Assembly (NCBI GenBank): GCA_029688995.1
Contig: JARULA010000012.1
Location: 1 to 60,716, forward strand
DNA length: 60,716 bases
Direction: 5' to 3'
Origin: Marinilabiliaceae bacterium ANBcel2
Lineage (GTDB): Bacteria > Bacteroidota > Bacteroidia > Bacteroidales > Marinilabiliaceae
In this document: piece after piece, positions 1-8,823 of the stretch
How positions within the stretch are numbered: the stretch's first letter is position 1
Layout of the letters: every line of letters starts with the position of its first letter
Notes under the pieces: generated by a model
Seen by the model: only the letters and a program-made list of their open reading frames with translations
Databases searched by the model: none
What the model was told of the DNA's origin: nothing
Made by a program: the position numbers and the translations under genes

Positions 1-150
1 CAGCCCGTCAGATCGACGAGCCAGCAATAGAGGGACGAAGTCCCCGTGGGCATCTATGGGGTTTGTGCGGTTGGCAGAAGGCGACAAGGACGCGGGTGGA
101 AGCCGAAGCAAAGCGGAGTTCCGTCCCACGGAAAACGATCTGACAAGACC
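1..150. other. GC-rich structured non-coding element at window edge
   Basis: This stretch is clearly more GC-rich than its surroundings and has no convincing reading frame. A perfect 9-base inverted repeat (GTCAGATCG at 7-15, CGATCTGAC at 136-144) closes the region, with smaller internal pairings such as GGGAC/GTCCC around 32-45. It could be a structured RNA, the end of a mobile element or a folded intergenic repeat. It does not match an RNA family I can name, and the left side is cut by the window. Confidence 0.35.
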
Positions 151-232
151 TTTTTAGCAGAGCTGATTTTTGCTACGTTCGGTATTGATGCAAACAAGTT
201 TGCTCACTACACTCACTGATCGCAAAAATTGT

Positions 233-260
233 TACCTTTTTGGGGCAATGCCAAAAAGTA
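233..260. repeat. Short hairpin upstream of DnaC-like gene
   Basis: CTTTTTGG (236-243) and CCAAAAAG (251-258) pair around a seven-base loop. The rest of 151-312 shows no gene. A similar hairpin of the TTAC-T-run/A-run-GTAA kind lies at 57945-57976, so this may be a dispersed repeat of the genome. A terminator of an unseen upstream gene is the other reading. Confidence 0.35.
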
Positions 261-312
261 AAAATAGAAAAAGAGCATGAATGTATAGCAAATTTCAATA
301 AACAGATAAAAA

Positions 313-933
313 ATGAACCCTTTATACCAAAAAGCCCTAAACTACCTTTACGAAAAAGGTAAACAAAACTACGGCAAACGCTTCGAAATTGCCGAAGAAG
401 ACATCCCTATAATAACCAGGTTAATTGCCTGGTTTCTCCGCGACGAAGCCACAGCGAAAGAAAGATGCATTGATCTGGATAAAGGAATCATGTTAACCGG
501 ACCGGTAGGTTGTGGCAAAACAGCCTTAATGAACATGATGAGATTCTACACAGGAAATAACTATCCACATGTCATCAAACCATGCCGGGACATCGCCTTT
601 GAGTTTCAAAAGACCGGTTTCGAGATCATCAGGACATATGCAGCCATTTCTTATCATTCCACAACAGCTGTGCCGGTCATTAAAACCTTTTGCTTTGATG
701 ACCTGGGCACCGAACAAAGCCTCAAACACTTTGGCCAGGAGTGCAACATCATGGCCGAAATCATCTTGTCACGTTACGATCACTTTATCCGCCAGAGAAT
801 GGCCACACATTTCACCACCAATCTCTCAGCCGATGAAATAGAAAAAATATATGGCTCCAGAGTACGATCACGTCTCCGGGAAATGTGTAACCTCATCGCT
901 TTTCCAAAGGATGCACCGGATAAGAGGAAATAA
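313..933 (+). CDS. DnaC/IstB-like AAA+ ATPase
   Basis: This 206-residue P-loop ATPase resembles helicase-loader-type ATPases (DnaC/IstB group) common on Bacteroidota mobile elements. Walker A is GPVGCGKT near residues 63-70. Walker B is FCFDDLGTE near 125-133. A sensor-like segment THFTTNLSADEI and an arginine-rich SRVRSRLREM follow near 166-190. It would be cytoplasmic and may load a helicase or assist transposition. No transposase, primase or replication initiator sits beside it, so the role is open. The 3' end is echoed by a decayed copy of its last 18 or so codons at 6812-6865, which suggests the region between was inserted next to such a gene or that a sister gene was deleted. Confidence 0.65.
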   Translation: MNPLYQKALNYLYEKGKQNYGKRFEIAEEDIPIITRLIAWFLRDEATAKERCIDLDKGIMLTGPVGCGKTALMNMMRFYTGNNYPHVIKPCRDIAFEFQKTGFEIIRTYAAISYHSTTAVPVIKTFCFDDLGTEQSLKHFGQECNIMAEIILSRYDHFIRQRMATHFTTNLSADEIEKIYGSRVRSRLREMCNLIAFPKDAPDKRK

Positions 934-1045
934 TCAATATCTATAGTGTTATTCACCATACTCACATAATTTCGATTTTCCGATCCCCCGGTTCCGCTGA
1001 GCGGAATTCCACTCACTCCGTTCGTTTCATCTCCTGTTTCCGGTC

Positions 1046-1972
1046 TCAAACCATTTCAAATCCCTTTAAAAGGTTTTCAACCGAAAGGCTATGCTTTTCG
1101 GGATTGTCATTCTTAAGCTTCTGAATGTTTAACAATTTCCATCTGATAGCTGGCAAATCTTTTAAAGCTGGGAGTGGAAATAAATCCCAATTAGGTTCTC
1201 CATGCTCGAAGCTTAAAAGGAACTTTTTATCATTTTCAGTCAATCTGTTTTGTAATGTTTCAGTTAGGATAGTCCTGATTTGCAAATAGTCATTATAGGT
1301 AAATTCAACAAAAGTCATTCCGGCAAATTGATTGTCGAAAGCGGACTTTTGATTCTTTAGTATTGGAGAAAGTAGTTCACTAATAGGCTTGTAATGACTT
1401 ATTAGCCCAATTTTTACACCGTCCCATATTTTGTCGGTAATCCCTTCATTTTCTAACAGCAACTTTACATCAAACATGTCCCTTGGGTGTTGTCTGTCGA
1501 TTGCGGCACATATTTTACCCCCATATAATTCGGCCAATGAGACTACATTTATAGCCGCAAATTTATCAAACTCATCCTGTACAGAATCAACTACTTGCAT
1601 GAGTTCTGTTGGAAATACATTACCTCTGGTAATGGAATTGACCTCAATCTTTATTTGGGCATTTTTACCCTGAATATTCAATTTGACATCCGTTTCTCCT
1701 TTCAATGGTACGGTGCGGACTTTTACATCTGGTAAATTATTTTCTATATCTGTTTTAATCCGGTTCAATCCTTCCTCAATGTTTCTTAGCGCAACCTCAT
1801 GAGAATCAATTGGCAGGTAAGCAAGGTCAATATCTATCGACAACCGAGGCATCTCTCGAACAAAAAGGTTAATTGCAGTACCACCCTTTAGCGCAAAAAT
1901 GGTCTCTTATGGCAACATAAGGCAATACCTGCAACAATAAATCTACCTGTGCTCTATACACTCGTGCAATCA
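1046..1972 (-). pseudogene. abiEii: AbiEii-type nucleotidyltransferase toxin, frameshifted
   Basis: The long open part (from 1852 down to 1046, 268 residues) matches the AbiEii/AbiGii nucleotidyltransferase toxin family: RLSIDIDLAYLP is the usual DxD-bearing segment, and KICAAIDRQHPRDMFDVK is the conserved helix. The true start is probably the ATG at 1972, overlapping the abiEi stop in ATGA. Reading from there, the frame is lost near 1905-1911, where one extra A after GCCAT shifts it. In the next frame the expected TIFALKGGTAINLFVRE is present and joins the long part. The break removes the GG[ST] motif from the long frame, so the toxin is probably dead unless the extra base is a sequencing error or bypassed. 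Confidence 0.75.
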
Positions 1973-2737
1973 TAATTCAGCTAGTTCTTTGGGTACTGAT
2001 AGTGAATATTTAGGAATGTAAACCCCTTTTTCTGCAAGCATACGGTTCCCGGTGCCTATACTTATCTGGTCGGCTTTAAGAAATGGAAACCACTGGTGAT
2101 TTGCCTTTTCAGCCATATACAGAAACAAGCGTTTTACCTTGACTGAATTACAGTCGTTTAATAATTCAGTAACCAGTTTGGGTTTTAAATTCACCAGACC
2201 TTCAAATATTTGGTAACACTCCACTAAATCCAATTTTTGTGGTGCCAGGTATAGACACTCCATGATTGCCCGTTCCGGAGTAGATACATTTAAAAAGATT
2301 TGTTTCTGCTCCATTTCTTTGATGCCGGAATCTGATGGCAAAAATGAACTTTGATAATGCTGTACATCCAGCTTCCAATCATAATCAACAAACCATTTAG
2401 GAAGCTTGGTTTTTAAAGGGGAGAACAAATACAATGTTTCATTACTCATTCTTAGAAAATGACTGAAACCCTGTAATGTCAAGGCCGACAAACCCCCAAT
2501 ATGAACCTTCGTTTCAGTTTGTTTTTGTATGGCATTCAATGCACCTTGCCACTCAACAGTATCACCCGGTTTTTTATAAGCACCACGTCCAATAGCTTCC
2601 AGCCAACCACTCTTGAGGTAGTAGTTCTGCAAGTTGCGATTGATTCCATTCTTCTCCAACCAATCAACAGTTACAACACAACCTGGTTGTAACAATCTGA
2701 ACAGAGATTTTAAATATGTCTTATTATTAGTAGTCAT
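1970..2737 (-). CDS. abiEi: AbiEi-family antitoxin (type IV toxin-antitoxin)
   Basis: This 255-residue protein looks like an AbiEi antitoxin/transcriptional repressor. An N-terminal winged helix (about 1-60, with GCVVTVDWLEKNGINRN and GWLEAIGRGAYKKPG) is followed by the AbiEi C-terminal domain (HIGGLSALTLQG, STPERAIMECLYLAP). In the known type IV systems AbiEi represses its own operon and counteracts AbiEii, which acts as a nucleotidyltransferase on tRNA acceptor ends. Its stop overlaps the abiEii start by four bases, typical for the pair. Because the toxin frame is broken, the antitoxin may be a relic or may still protect against related toxins. Confidence 0.8.
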   Translation of the reverse strand: MTTNNKTYLKSLFRLLQPGCVVTVDWLEKNGINRNLQNYYLKSGWLEAIGRGAYKKPGDTVEWQGALNAIQKQTETKVHIGGLSALTLQGFSHFLRMSNETLYLFSPLKTKLPKWFVDYDWKLDVQHYQSSFLPSDSGIKEMEQKQIFLNVSTPERAIMECLYLAPQKLDLVECYQIFEGLVNLKPKLVTELLNDCNSVKVKRLFLYMAEKANHQWFPFLKADQISIGTGNRMLAEKGVYIPKYSLSVPKELAEL

Positions 2738-3049
2738 ACTATTTCGTTTGTGACAAATATAAAAATATTAATCAAGCTTGTTTGTTTATTTTTTTAAAAA
2801 TATCACAATAAAAGTAGTTTAACTGCGTATTTTACGAATAATTTAATGTAATTCTTAATTTCTCCATTTCGTCCGTCAAAAAATGGCACCCACTTCACCT
2901 CTCTTCCGATTAAAGAGAAAAAATAACTGACTCCTGTATAAGTTGCCGACTTCGTGAATTGTGAAATTTAATTACTTTTCTTAATGTCATTCAAAATGCG
3001 GAAAGTTTAAATGTAACTTAATCAGTTCTTGATCCTGTGGTATTAAAAG
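2738..3049. other. Intergenic region
   Basis: AT-rich spacer between the abiEi start and the end of the leucine-rich/His-motif gene. Apart from the -7 element at 2754-2761 I see no gene or strong hairpin. Confidence 0.5.
2754..2761 (-). promoter_or_regulatory. Probable -7 element of abiEi promoter
   Basis: On the minus strand this reads TATATTTG, a match to the Bacteroidota TAnnTTTG -7 consensus, about 17 bases before the abiEi ATG, giving a very short leader. No TTTG is found at the spacing seen elsewhere in this window. The sequence directly after it (TTTGTCACAAACG) could hold an autorepressor site. Confidence 0.4.
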
Positions 3050-4186
3050 TCATTTTAAAACGCCAGGCCTGGCATGCTCCTGCACCTTCCCCATAAACTG
3101 AGATGTCAGATTTACTTCTATCCACATCTCCTCGATGTCTAAAATATCCTGCCAGGCGAGGGGAGTATGGTCGTAAAGTTCATGAAACAAACAGCAATGG
3201 TGTTGATTTCTCAACGGGTGTTTTTTATGATGCTGGAATTCGTTGTGATTTCTGTCGAGTACCCAATCGGTGTGTTCATCATCATCAATCTGATGTTTTT
3301 GATACAGCAGGTGTGGAATAAATGAATAGAATGGATTCCCTTCAAGTTCAGCAAAGCGGTCATATTTTTCAGGAGCAAACAGTTCTACCAGGATTTCAAT
3401 CTCGTAATCTTTTGTAAAAGAACTTCTATTTAGTTGTTCGTTGGCCATTTTCTCCAATTCTCTTGCCTGCTGCACAGCATCCTTTTCCTTTTCGGTCAAC
3501 CACTCATTGAAAGCTTCAAGTTGTTTTATTCGTTTTTCTGTAAATTTAAATTTGTTGTTAAGTCTGGATTTTCTTTGTTTAAGAGACGTCTTTAATTTGA
3601 AAAAGTCCTCTGCCGAATGGAAATTAGAATTGGTTTTAATAGCAAATTCCGTCAATTCATCAGGTTGGTCGCTGAAATTCTTTTTTATGGTGTTCAGAAT
3701 TGACGATACCTGATGTTCTTCAGGTTTGATGATTTTTTGGTCCAGGTGTTTGTAAAGGGGAATTCTATCGGCTGCTAGCATTGAAATATTCCCAAGAGGG
3801 TTTCCTTTTATTTTTAAAGTATAGATGTTAACGCAGCCATTCAGATTTAACGTTTCAATGGCATTGTTTTCACAGATTACTTGTTCAACTTCTTTGCAAT
3901 CTTCAAAATTAACGGACTTTAACCTGTTATTGCTGAGATAAACTATTGATAGAGATGAACAGCCGGATAGATCCAAATGGCCGGTAAGATAGGTTTTGTT
4001 GATCCAGAACAAAACACTGATGCGTTTTTCCTTGTCGCTGGTGAATATTACGCCTTCCCATGTTTCCGGGTCATCCGGGCTGTATTTGAAATCAAGAACC
4101 TCTCCATTCTTCATAGAAGGTATGGCTGATGGCTGTTCCAGAAACTGCTTTAATTTTTCCACATCATGTTTGTGATAATTTTTCAT
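3050..4186 (-). CDS. Leucine-rich repeat protein with C-terminal His/Trp motif (copy A)
   Basis: This 378-residue protein has no family I recognise. Residues about 75-135 form several short leucine-rich repeats (LDLSGCSSLSIVYLSNNRLK, LNLNGCVNIYTLKIKGNPL). A charged helical middle (about 190-260) follows. The C-terminus has a striking motif at about 323-352: HPLRNQHHCCLFHELYDHT then LAWQDIL and MWIEV. The His/Cys set could bind a metal. A full-length paralog at 51443-52588 keeps the same plan. Both copies sit near a WYL regulator and an FtsZ-like gene, so this is probably part of a repeated module. There is no signal peptide, so it is likely cytoplasmic. Confidence 0.75.
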   Translation of the reverse strand: MKNYHKHDVEKLKQFLEQPSAIPSMKNGEVLDFKYSPDDPETWEGVIFTSDKEKRISVLFWINKTYLTGHLDLSGCSSLSIVYLSNNRLKSVNFEDCKEVEQVICENNAIETLNLNGCVNIYTLKIKGNPLGNISMLAADRIPLYKHLDQKIIKPEEHQVSSILNTIKKNFSDQPDELTEFAIKTNSNFHSAEDFFKLKTSLKQRKSRLNNKFKFTEKRIKQLEAFNEWLTEKEKDAVQQARELEKMANEQLNRSSFTKDYEIEILVELFAPEKYDRFAELEGNPFYSFIPHLLYQKHQIDDDEHTDWVLDRNHNEFQHHKKHPLRNQHHCCLFHELYDHTPLAWQDILDIEEMWIEVNLTSQFMGKVQEHARPGVLK

Positions 4187-4380
4187 GGTAATGAGTTTAG
4201 TTGTGAGTTTCTTACTCTAATACTGTTTGTCGTATCTGCTTTGTAGTTGTCTTAATTCTATGTTTAAATTTTCATTAACCCGTTTGTCGGGATTAACAAA
4301 GATCGATTCACCCCTGGCCAAATATTGTCAGGGTCACAAAAATGATAGCATATAAAAGTTTAAATCGTAAAATTTTGTGA

Positions 4381-4716
4381 AACCCTCTTCATCTGATTTA
4401 TGGTTCACCTGCATCACCGGACTTCTTTGGAATGGCTTTTAACTATGGCAGGGAATCTGAATTAAAAGAAATATGGGAGAAAATTTCTGGAAATATTGAT
4501 GTTTTAATTACGCATACGCCACCTAAAGGCATTTTAGACATTGGTCATGGATGTGAGTCTCTAACAGAGATATTTGCATCGATATGCCCCACATATCATC
4601 TTTTTGGACATATCCATGAAGCGTATGGTTTGTATCATTGTAATAGTATGACATATGTGAATACGGCATTATGCAATTTGCCTGATTTTGCTAGGACTAT
4701 GGAACTTTGTTTTTAG
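4381..4716 (+). pseudogene. Metallophosphoesterase, C-terminal fragment
   Basis: The open frame begins just after an in-frame TGA at 4378-4380 and reads LIYGSPASPDFFGMAFNYGR, then DVLITHTPPKGILD and FGHIHEAYG. These are the second half of a calcineurin-like phosphoesterase (the GHxH metal-binding motif is present). The N-terminal metal ligands (DxH, GD, GNH) are absent and there is no matching sequence upstream, so this is a truncated relic. It lies on the opposite strand between the leucine-rich gene and the FtsZ-like gene and marks a rearrangement there. Confidence 0.7.
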
Positions 4717-4946
4717 GTGTTTGCAGTAGCTAGCGGCGGCATTTGGTCTGAAATTCCGGTTTTGGATTTTTTTTACAGTTACGGATACCGCAATGGGCAA
4801 AGTCCTGCCTTGCTGGGGTAGAGGATCGCTCAATGCATATAAAAAACAAATACAGTAGGGGTGAAAGATGTATTTCCGATTCTCGGTAGAGGAGAAGATG
4901 AAAAAGAAAATTAGGATTGATGATTTCTTGGGCAACCTCTCAGTAG

Positions 4947-5624
4947 TTAGTTGTGTGCAAATCCCATACGAGGTTGTTTGTTAAAAATCCTCCAAAACTC
5001 TTCATTTGCCTTATTAAAGGCATTGCTCAACACCATATCCGGATGATCTTTTCTTAGGTCCTCCAGTTCAAAAGCGTGGACTGTATTAATATTTCCAATG
5101 CTATTCAAAGTATAGAGGGCTGAACTGCGTCTTACGATTCCTTCAAACCGGAACGGTAAACTACATATAGCTCTGTAATCTTTTTGTTTTTCTTCAAGTT
5201 TTCGTGATAAAGATTCCATCAGTCTTGATCCGGTATAACCGCCAAGTCCGCTCAGCAATACAAAAAGATCATTGTTGTTAAAAATAGAATAAACAGAGTC
5301 AGGAATGTTCATGTTTTCACCATTATCACACAAATGGATTGATGGATGATAGGGATTAAATCCGGATGTTCTGTTACGAACTTCAATTTGGATATGATCT
5401 ATGTCTGGATGGAGTTGAAAGGACAGTTCTGTGGAGATAATTGTGTACTTTCCGCGCATTCCTTTTGAGTGAAAATGCCTTATGATATTGGCTCCTGCAT
5501 CACTCAACCCTATAAAATGAAGTTGCGGTGTTTCTTTTAATTGTTTGGCTGAAGTCGATTTAATTGGCATGGCAGCCAATAAACCGGCCGCAATAAGTTT
5601 TTTTATAAGGTCTCGTCGGTTCAT
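4947..5624 (-). CDS. FtsZ/tubulin-like GTPase-domain protein with Tat-like N-terminus
   Basis: This 225-residue protein follows the N-terminal GTPase domain of FtsZ. FIGLSDAGANIIRHF (37-51) corresponds to the first glycine-rich loop. SGLGGYTGS (125-133) corresponds to the tubulin signature GGGTGTG. ICSLPFRFEGIVRR matches the FtsZ PF-FEG-R segment. The C-terminal FtsZ domain is missing. The N-terminus (MNRRDLIKKLIAAGLLAAMP) looks like a twin-arginine export signal or membrane anchor, very unusual for a tubulin-like protein. It is 24 bases downstream of the WYL gene on the same strand, so probably co-transcribed. A second, longer FtsZ-like gene lies at 55292-56149. It is too diverged to be the division FtsZ. 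Confidence 0.65.
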   Translation of the reverse strand: MNRRDLIKKLIAAGLLAAMPIKSTSAKQLKETPQLHFIGLSDAGANIIRHFHSKGMRGKYTIISTELSFQLHPDIDHIQIEVRNRTSGFNPYHPSIHLCDNGENMNIPDSVYSIFNNNDLFVLLSGLGGYTGSRLMESLSRKLEEKQKDYRAICSLPFRFEGIVRRSSALYTLNSIGNINTVHAFELEDLRKDHPDMVLSNAFNKANEEFWRIFNKQPRMGFAHN

Positions 5625-5648
5625 GATTTACAATATTAAATATGAAGT

Positions 5649-6572
5649 CTATTGGGCTGTATTACCAGTTGGGCTGTACTTCTCCATAACTTTGCTGCAT
5701 ATTTGGGTAATTTCATCAACCAACTTTTGTGGTTGAATTACAGTAATTCTGTCACCATGCGACAGGATTTCCTGAATCAGATCCTCAGTAATCAGGAGTT
5801 TTAGACTGAGTTGAATTTCATTGTTAGTTTCCCCAACTATTTTTTGAGAATGATGAAGCGGAAGCGATTTGATGTACTCTGCCTGTGGCTTTTTAAAGGT
5901 GAGAACTATCTCTTCAGGTTCATTTTGAATACCAGTGATGATTCCAAAGCTATGCTTGAATAACTCTTTAACATTAAATCCTTTAGGTCTCCTGAACTTT
6001 TCACCCGTAAAATCTAGCTCAGATAAGCGGTCCAAACCAAAAATTCGAATGGCATTTTTATCTAAATCATGGGCAACTACGTACCAACGGTTGATGGATT
6101 CTTTTAATGCCAACGGTTCAACATGTCTTAGTTCAGAACTGCCTGACCAGTATTTGAAATAGGTAAAAGTTATGCGAAGATTATTCTGAATGGCGTGCAG
6201 CAACCCGCTCATGTTTTCGGTTCCCCGTGCACATCTCGATTCGAAATGAATGTACTGAGGTAGCCGCCGGGTTACCTTCAGTGCATTAAAAGTGTCAAAA
6301 GCCTCCAGCAGTCTATGGTTGCTGTCATCATTCGCTTCATCAACTATTCTATAGACATTAGCTGAAAAATCAAATTGAATATCTATTCCGTAAATAGAGT
6401 AAATATCTTCCAAATCACGTTTAAAAGTACGTTTGGAAACCGCGTAATTATATGAATGAATCTCCGATTCAAGTTGTAGTTCGTTGAGTATTTCCTCAAA
6501 ACCTGCCGGATTTCTCCTTAACCGGTTAATAATAATCCGGTACCTGTTTATAGCCTCTCTCTTTTTGGACAT
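5649..6572 (-). CDS. WYL-domain transcriptional regulator (copy A)
   Basis: This 307-residue protein has an N-terminal helix-turn-helix (about 1-70, RYRIIINRLRRNPAGFEEIL, SKRTFKRDLEDI) and a WYL domain (about 125-200; NRWYVVAHDLDKNAIRIFGLDRL) with a C-terminal WCX-like extension. Such regulators sense a ligand, possibly a nucleic acid, and often control defence genes. It leads the operon with the FtsZ-like gene. Its sequence is close to the broken WYL gene at 52712-53611, including the shared LL-AFDTFNALK segment. A promoter with TTTG-N14-TATCTTTA lies at 6598-6623. Confidence 0.85.
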   Translation of the reverse strand: MSKKREAINRYRIIINRLRRNPAGFEEILNELQLESEIHSYNYAVSKRTFKRDLEDIYSIYGIDIQFDFSANVYRIVDEANDDSNHRLLEAFDTFNALKVTRRLPQYIHFESRCARGTENMSGLLHAIQNNLRITFTYFKYWSGSSELRHVEPLALKESINRWYVVAHDLDKNAIRIFGLDRLSELDFTGEKFRRPKGFNVKELFKHSFGIITGIQNEPEEIVLTFKKPQAEYIKSLPLHHSQKIVGETNNEIQLSLKLLITEDLIQEILSHGDRITVIQPQKLVDEITQICSKVMEKYSPTGNTAQ

Positions 6573-6597
6573 GTCAATACATTCTTTGGATTTGATG

Positions 6598-6623
6598 TAA
6601 AGATAATGAACAGGTAAGACAAA
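6598..6623 (-). promoter_or_regulatory. Promoter of WYL gene copy A
   Basis: On the minus strand TTTG (6620-6623), fourteen bases, then TATCTTTA (6598-6605), about 25 bases before the ATG. The -7 box differs from TAnnTTTG only in the last base. The same spacing recurs at five other promoters in this window. Confidence 0.5.
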
Positions 6624-6811
6624 AAACGGCAGGGGTGGTATGATTAATCTATTTGGATAAGTTTAAAACAAGTTAAGTTATAAATTACACTATAATGAAT
6701 CTTTGACTGATGGCTTGAAATGAATGTTTTATACCTGTTTTTCTTGTTTGAGGAGGACATGAACTGATGCTTGAAATTTATTAAATATATACTGGTCGAT
6801 ACAAAAATTCC

Positions 6812-6865
6812 CGCCTCCCGGAAGTGTGCAACCTCATCGCTATTCCCGGAGATGCACTGGATTAA
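6812..6865 (+). pseudogene. DnaC-like ATPase, 3'-end remnant
   Basis: This piece reads RLPEVCNLIAIPGDALD then a stop, against RLREMCNLIAFPKDAPD at the end of the ATPase gene at 313-933. The DNA is roughly three-quarters identical over about 55 bases. Nothing of the gene precedes it. It is a remnant of a sister gene. Confidence 0.65.
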
Positions 6866-7074
6866 CGAAAGGAACTCTGGATATATTATAAAGTTGTAAC
6901 AATCTTGTATCAGTTGCTACAGATTTTTTATTTCTTATGTTTTTTGCATCTGTCAATCCTGCCACTTGGTGAATTAATCAAACAAACAGTCAATTGTTTT
7001 AGAGAATATAATTATTTTGTTTAGTTTTAAAACTGAAATTACTCATCTACTCACTAATGTTAAAATAATCAAGC

Positions 7075-7914
7075 ATGAAAATCCAGGTATGTGTCTTGTT
7101 GATATCAATGATGCTTTTGTCATCTTGCGCGACAACCAAATTCTATCAGGTTTATGAAGCCTCCTCTGTTGACAACATTGTTTTAGAGAACAATGGGATG
7201 GTCTATGAAGATGAAAATTGTCTAATAACTTATAACTTATGGGGTGAAGGTGGTAATATTGGTTTTAGGATTTATAATAAAACAGATAAATTATTGTTGC
7301 TGGATTTAAGCAACAGTTATTTCATTCTGAATGGGAAGGCTAATGATTATTTCCGGAACAGGTCTTTTTCCTCATCCGGCACCATGCAAACATCAGCGTC
7401 ATCATCAAGAAGTGCATCAACAGCAATATCAGGAATTAATTATTTGAATTTTTTTCAAACCAATAGCCTTTCAGCTCAGAACACGTTAGGGTCCGCCTCG
7501 TCACGCACAAATGCTATTAATTATCAGGAACAACTTTTTATTCGTATTCCACCCGGAACATATAAACAAATCACAGAATTCTCCATATTAAACTCTTTGT
7601 ACCGTGATTGTAATCTTCTGCTTCATCCACGAAGAAGAGATGTGCAACATATTACATTTTCTGAAAATAATACTCCGTTCACATTTAGCAATCGTTTGAC
7701 ATATTTCTTTGAAGATCAAGACGACATATTTGAAATTGAGCACGCCTTTTATGTTTCAGGAATAAGGAACCTACCAGCAGGAGTAATGATAGAACGGCGT
7801 CCTGAAGAGTTCTGTGGACAAACAAGCACTATAAACAGTGATTATTATACTGAAATTGCTCCCAATCGCTTCTTTATTCAATACAATAGACGCAATACCA
7901 ATTTGAAGCACTAA
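7075..7914 (+). CDS. Predicted lipoprotein, unknown function
   Basis: This 279-residue protein begins with a lipoprotein signal: a hydrophobic stretch, then LLSSC with the lipidated Cys near residue 18. The mature part has a serine/alanine-rich low-complexity segment near 100-125 (SSSGTMQTSASSSRSAS), perhaps a linker, and otherwise beta-rich sequence. It should sit in the outer or inner membrane facing the periplasm or surface. I do not recognise the family. It is monocistronic, with about 400 bases of spacer downstream. Confidence 0.75.
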   Translation: MKIQVCVLLISMMLLSSCATTKFYQVYEASSVDNIVLENNGMVYEDENCLITYNLWGEGGNIGFRIYNKTDKLLLLDLSNSYFILNGKANDYFRNRSFSSSGTMQTSASSSRSASTAISGINYLNFFQTNSLSAQNTLGSASSRTNAINYQEQLFIRIPPGTYKQITEFSILNSLYRDCNLLLHPRRRDVQHITFSENNTPFTFSNRLTYFFEDQDDIFEIEHAFYVSGIRNLPAGVMIERRPEEFCGQTSTINSDYYTEIAPNRFFIQYNRRNTNLKH

Positions 7915-8313
7915 CGAATCAACTCATTAATATTTCCTGATACAGTATTAGTTGTTAAATTGTTATGAAAACCTTCATTTCAGACACTATACCTAAAATT
8001 TAAAAGTATTCACAAAAATTTGATTATATAACACTGTTAACCAACCAGCATTGGGTCATAATAGATCATATCGAATAGACTAAAAATGTTTTTATTTTCA
8101 GACAGCATAACGAATTGTTGATTTCTTCAGATGGTTGAGTCGGGAAAGCAAAGAAGAGAGGCTGGCCTCCATTATTATAAAAATTTTGAGTTTTGTTTAA
8201 ATGGATTAAACTTTTTTTTAAAGAATAACAGAATGCTCAACGAGGGATTTGCTCTGACCTGTTCCTAGATACTACAAAAGACTTTTTTGATAAAAATTAA
8301 TATACTCCTTTTC
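7915..8313. other. Intergenic region
   Basis: AT-rich spacer. I see no gene, no strong terminator hairpin and no RNA structure I can name. Confidence 0.5.
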
Positions 8314-8823
8314 ATGCCTCAAAAATACCTTCTTATACTCGACATTGACGAAACCCTTTTGCATACCACATGGGAGCAGTTAAAGCAGAAGCCCGATTTT
8401 TGCTACAAGGGACGTAACGTATATCTGCGCCCTCATTTGAATGATTTCATGAATTTTTGCTTTGCAAATTTTTCGGTGGCAATATATTCATCGGCCAAAG
8501 CCGAATATGTCAAATACGTTTTAAAAAGAGTGGCAGGTGATTTAAGTAAATTCAAATTTATCAAAACCAGAACCCATTGCCGTAAGATATACAAAAACGA
8601 TGGTTGGGGCGATATTGAAATATACCTTAAGAATATATCTCTGCTTCCCGGATATATTCCAAATAAGACTTTCATCATCGACGACCGGCCATCAACGGTT
8701 CATCCATTGGATTCAGTAATTAGTGTGGATGAATTTCGAGGCAACAAATCCGATGACGAATTACTCCTTTTGCAGGAAAAATTATTAAAATTGATATCCA
8801 AAAATTTGGAAGCAAAAGCTTAA
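8314..8823 (+). CDS. FCP1/SCP-like HAD phosphatase (NIF family)
   Basis: This 169-residue protein is a small HAD phosphatase of the NLI-interacting-factor type. LDIDETLL near residues 7-14 holds the DxDxT nucleophile motif. RPHLNDFMNFCF and IYSSAKAEYV follow, and FIIDDRPSTVH carries the DD of motif III. Members dephosphorylate proteins or small phosphorylated molecules; the substrate here is unknown. I place the start at the ATG at 8314 rather than a TTG 27 bases upstream, because MPQKYLLILDIDET fits the family N-terminus. It stands alone, upstream of metK. Confidence 0.8.
   Translation: MPQKYLLILDIDETLLHTTWEQLKQKPDFCYKGRNVYLRPHLNDFMNFCFANFSVAIYSSAKAEYVKYVLKRVAGDLSKFKFIKTRTHCRKIYKNDGWGDIEIYLKNISLLPGYIPNKTFIIDDRPSTVHPLDSVISVDEFRGNKSDDELLLLQEKLLKLISKNLEAKA

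Larger units (their letters stand above)
6573..7074. other. Intergenic region with gene relic
   Basis: About 500 bases without an intact gene. It holds the WYL promoter (6598-6623) and a decayed 3' end of a DnaC-like gene (6812-6865). The rest is AT-rich and I see nothing else. Confidence 0.5.

Noticed and set aside
2750-2775. TTGTCAC as a common operator (also near 10998 and 52640)
   Set aside because: Positions relative to the promoters differ in each case and the motif is short enough to occur by chance.
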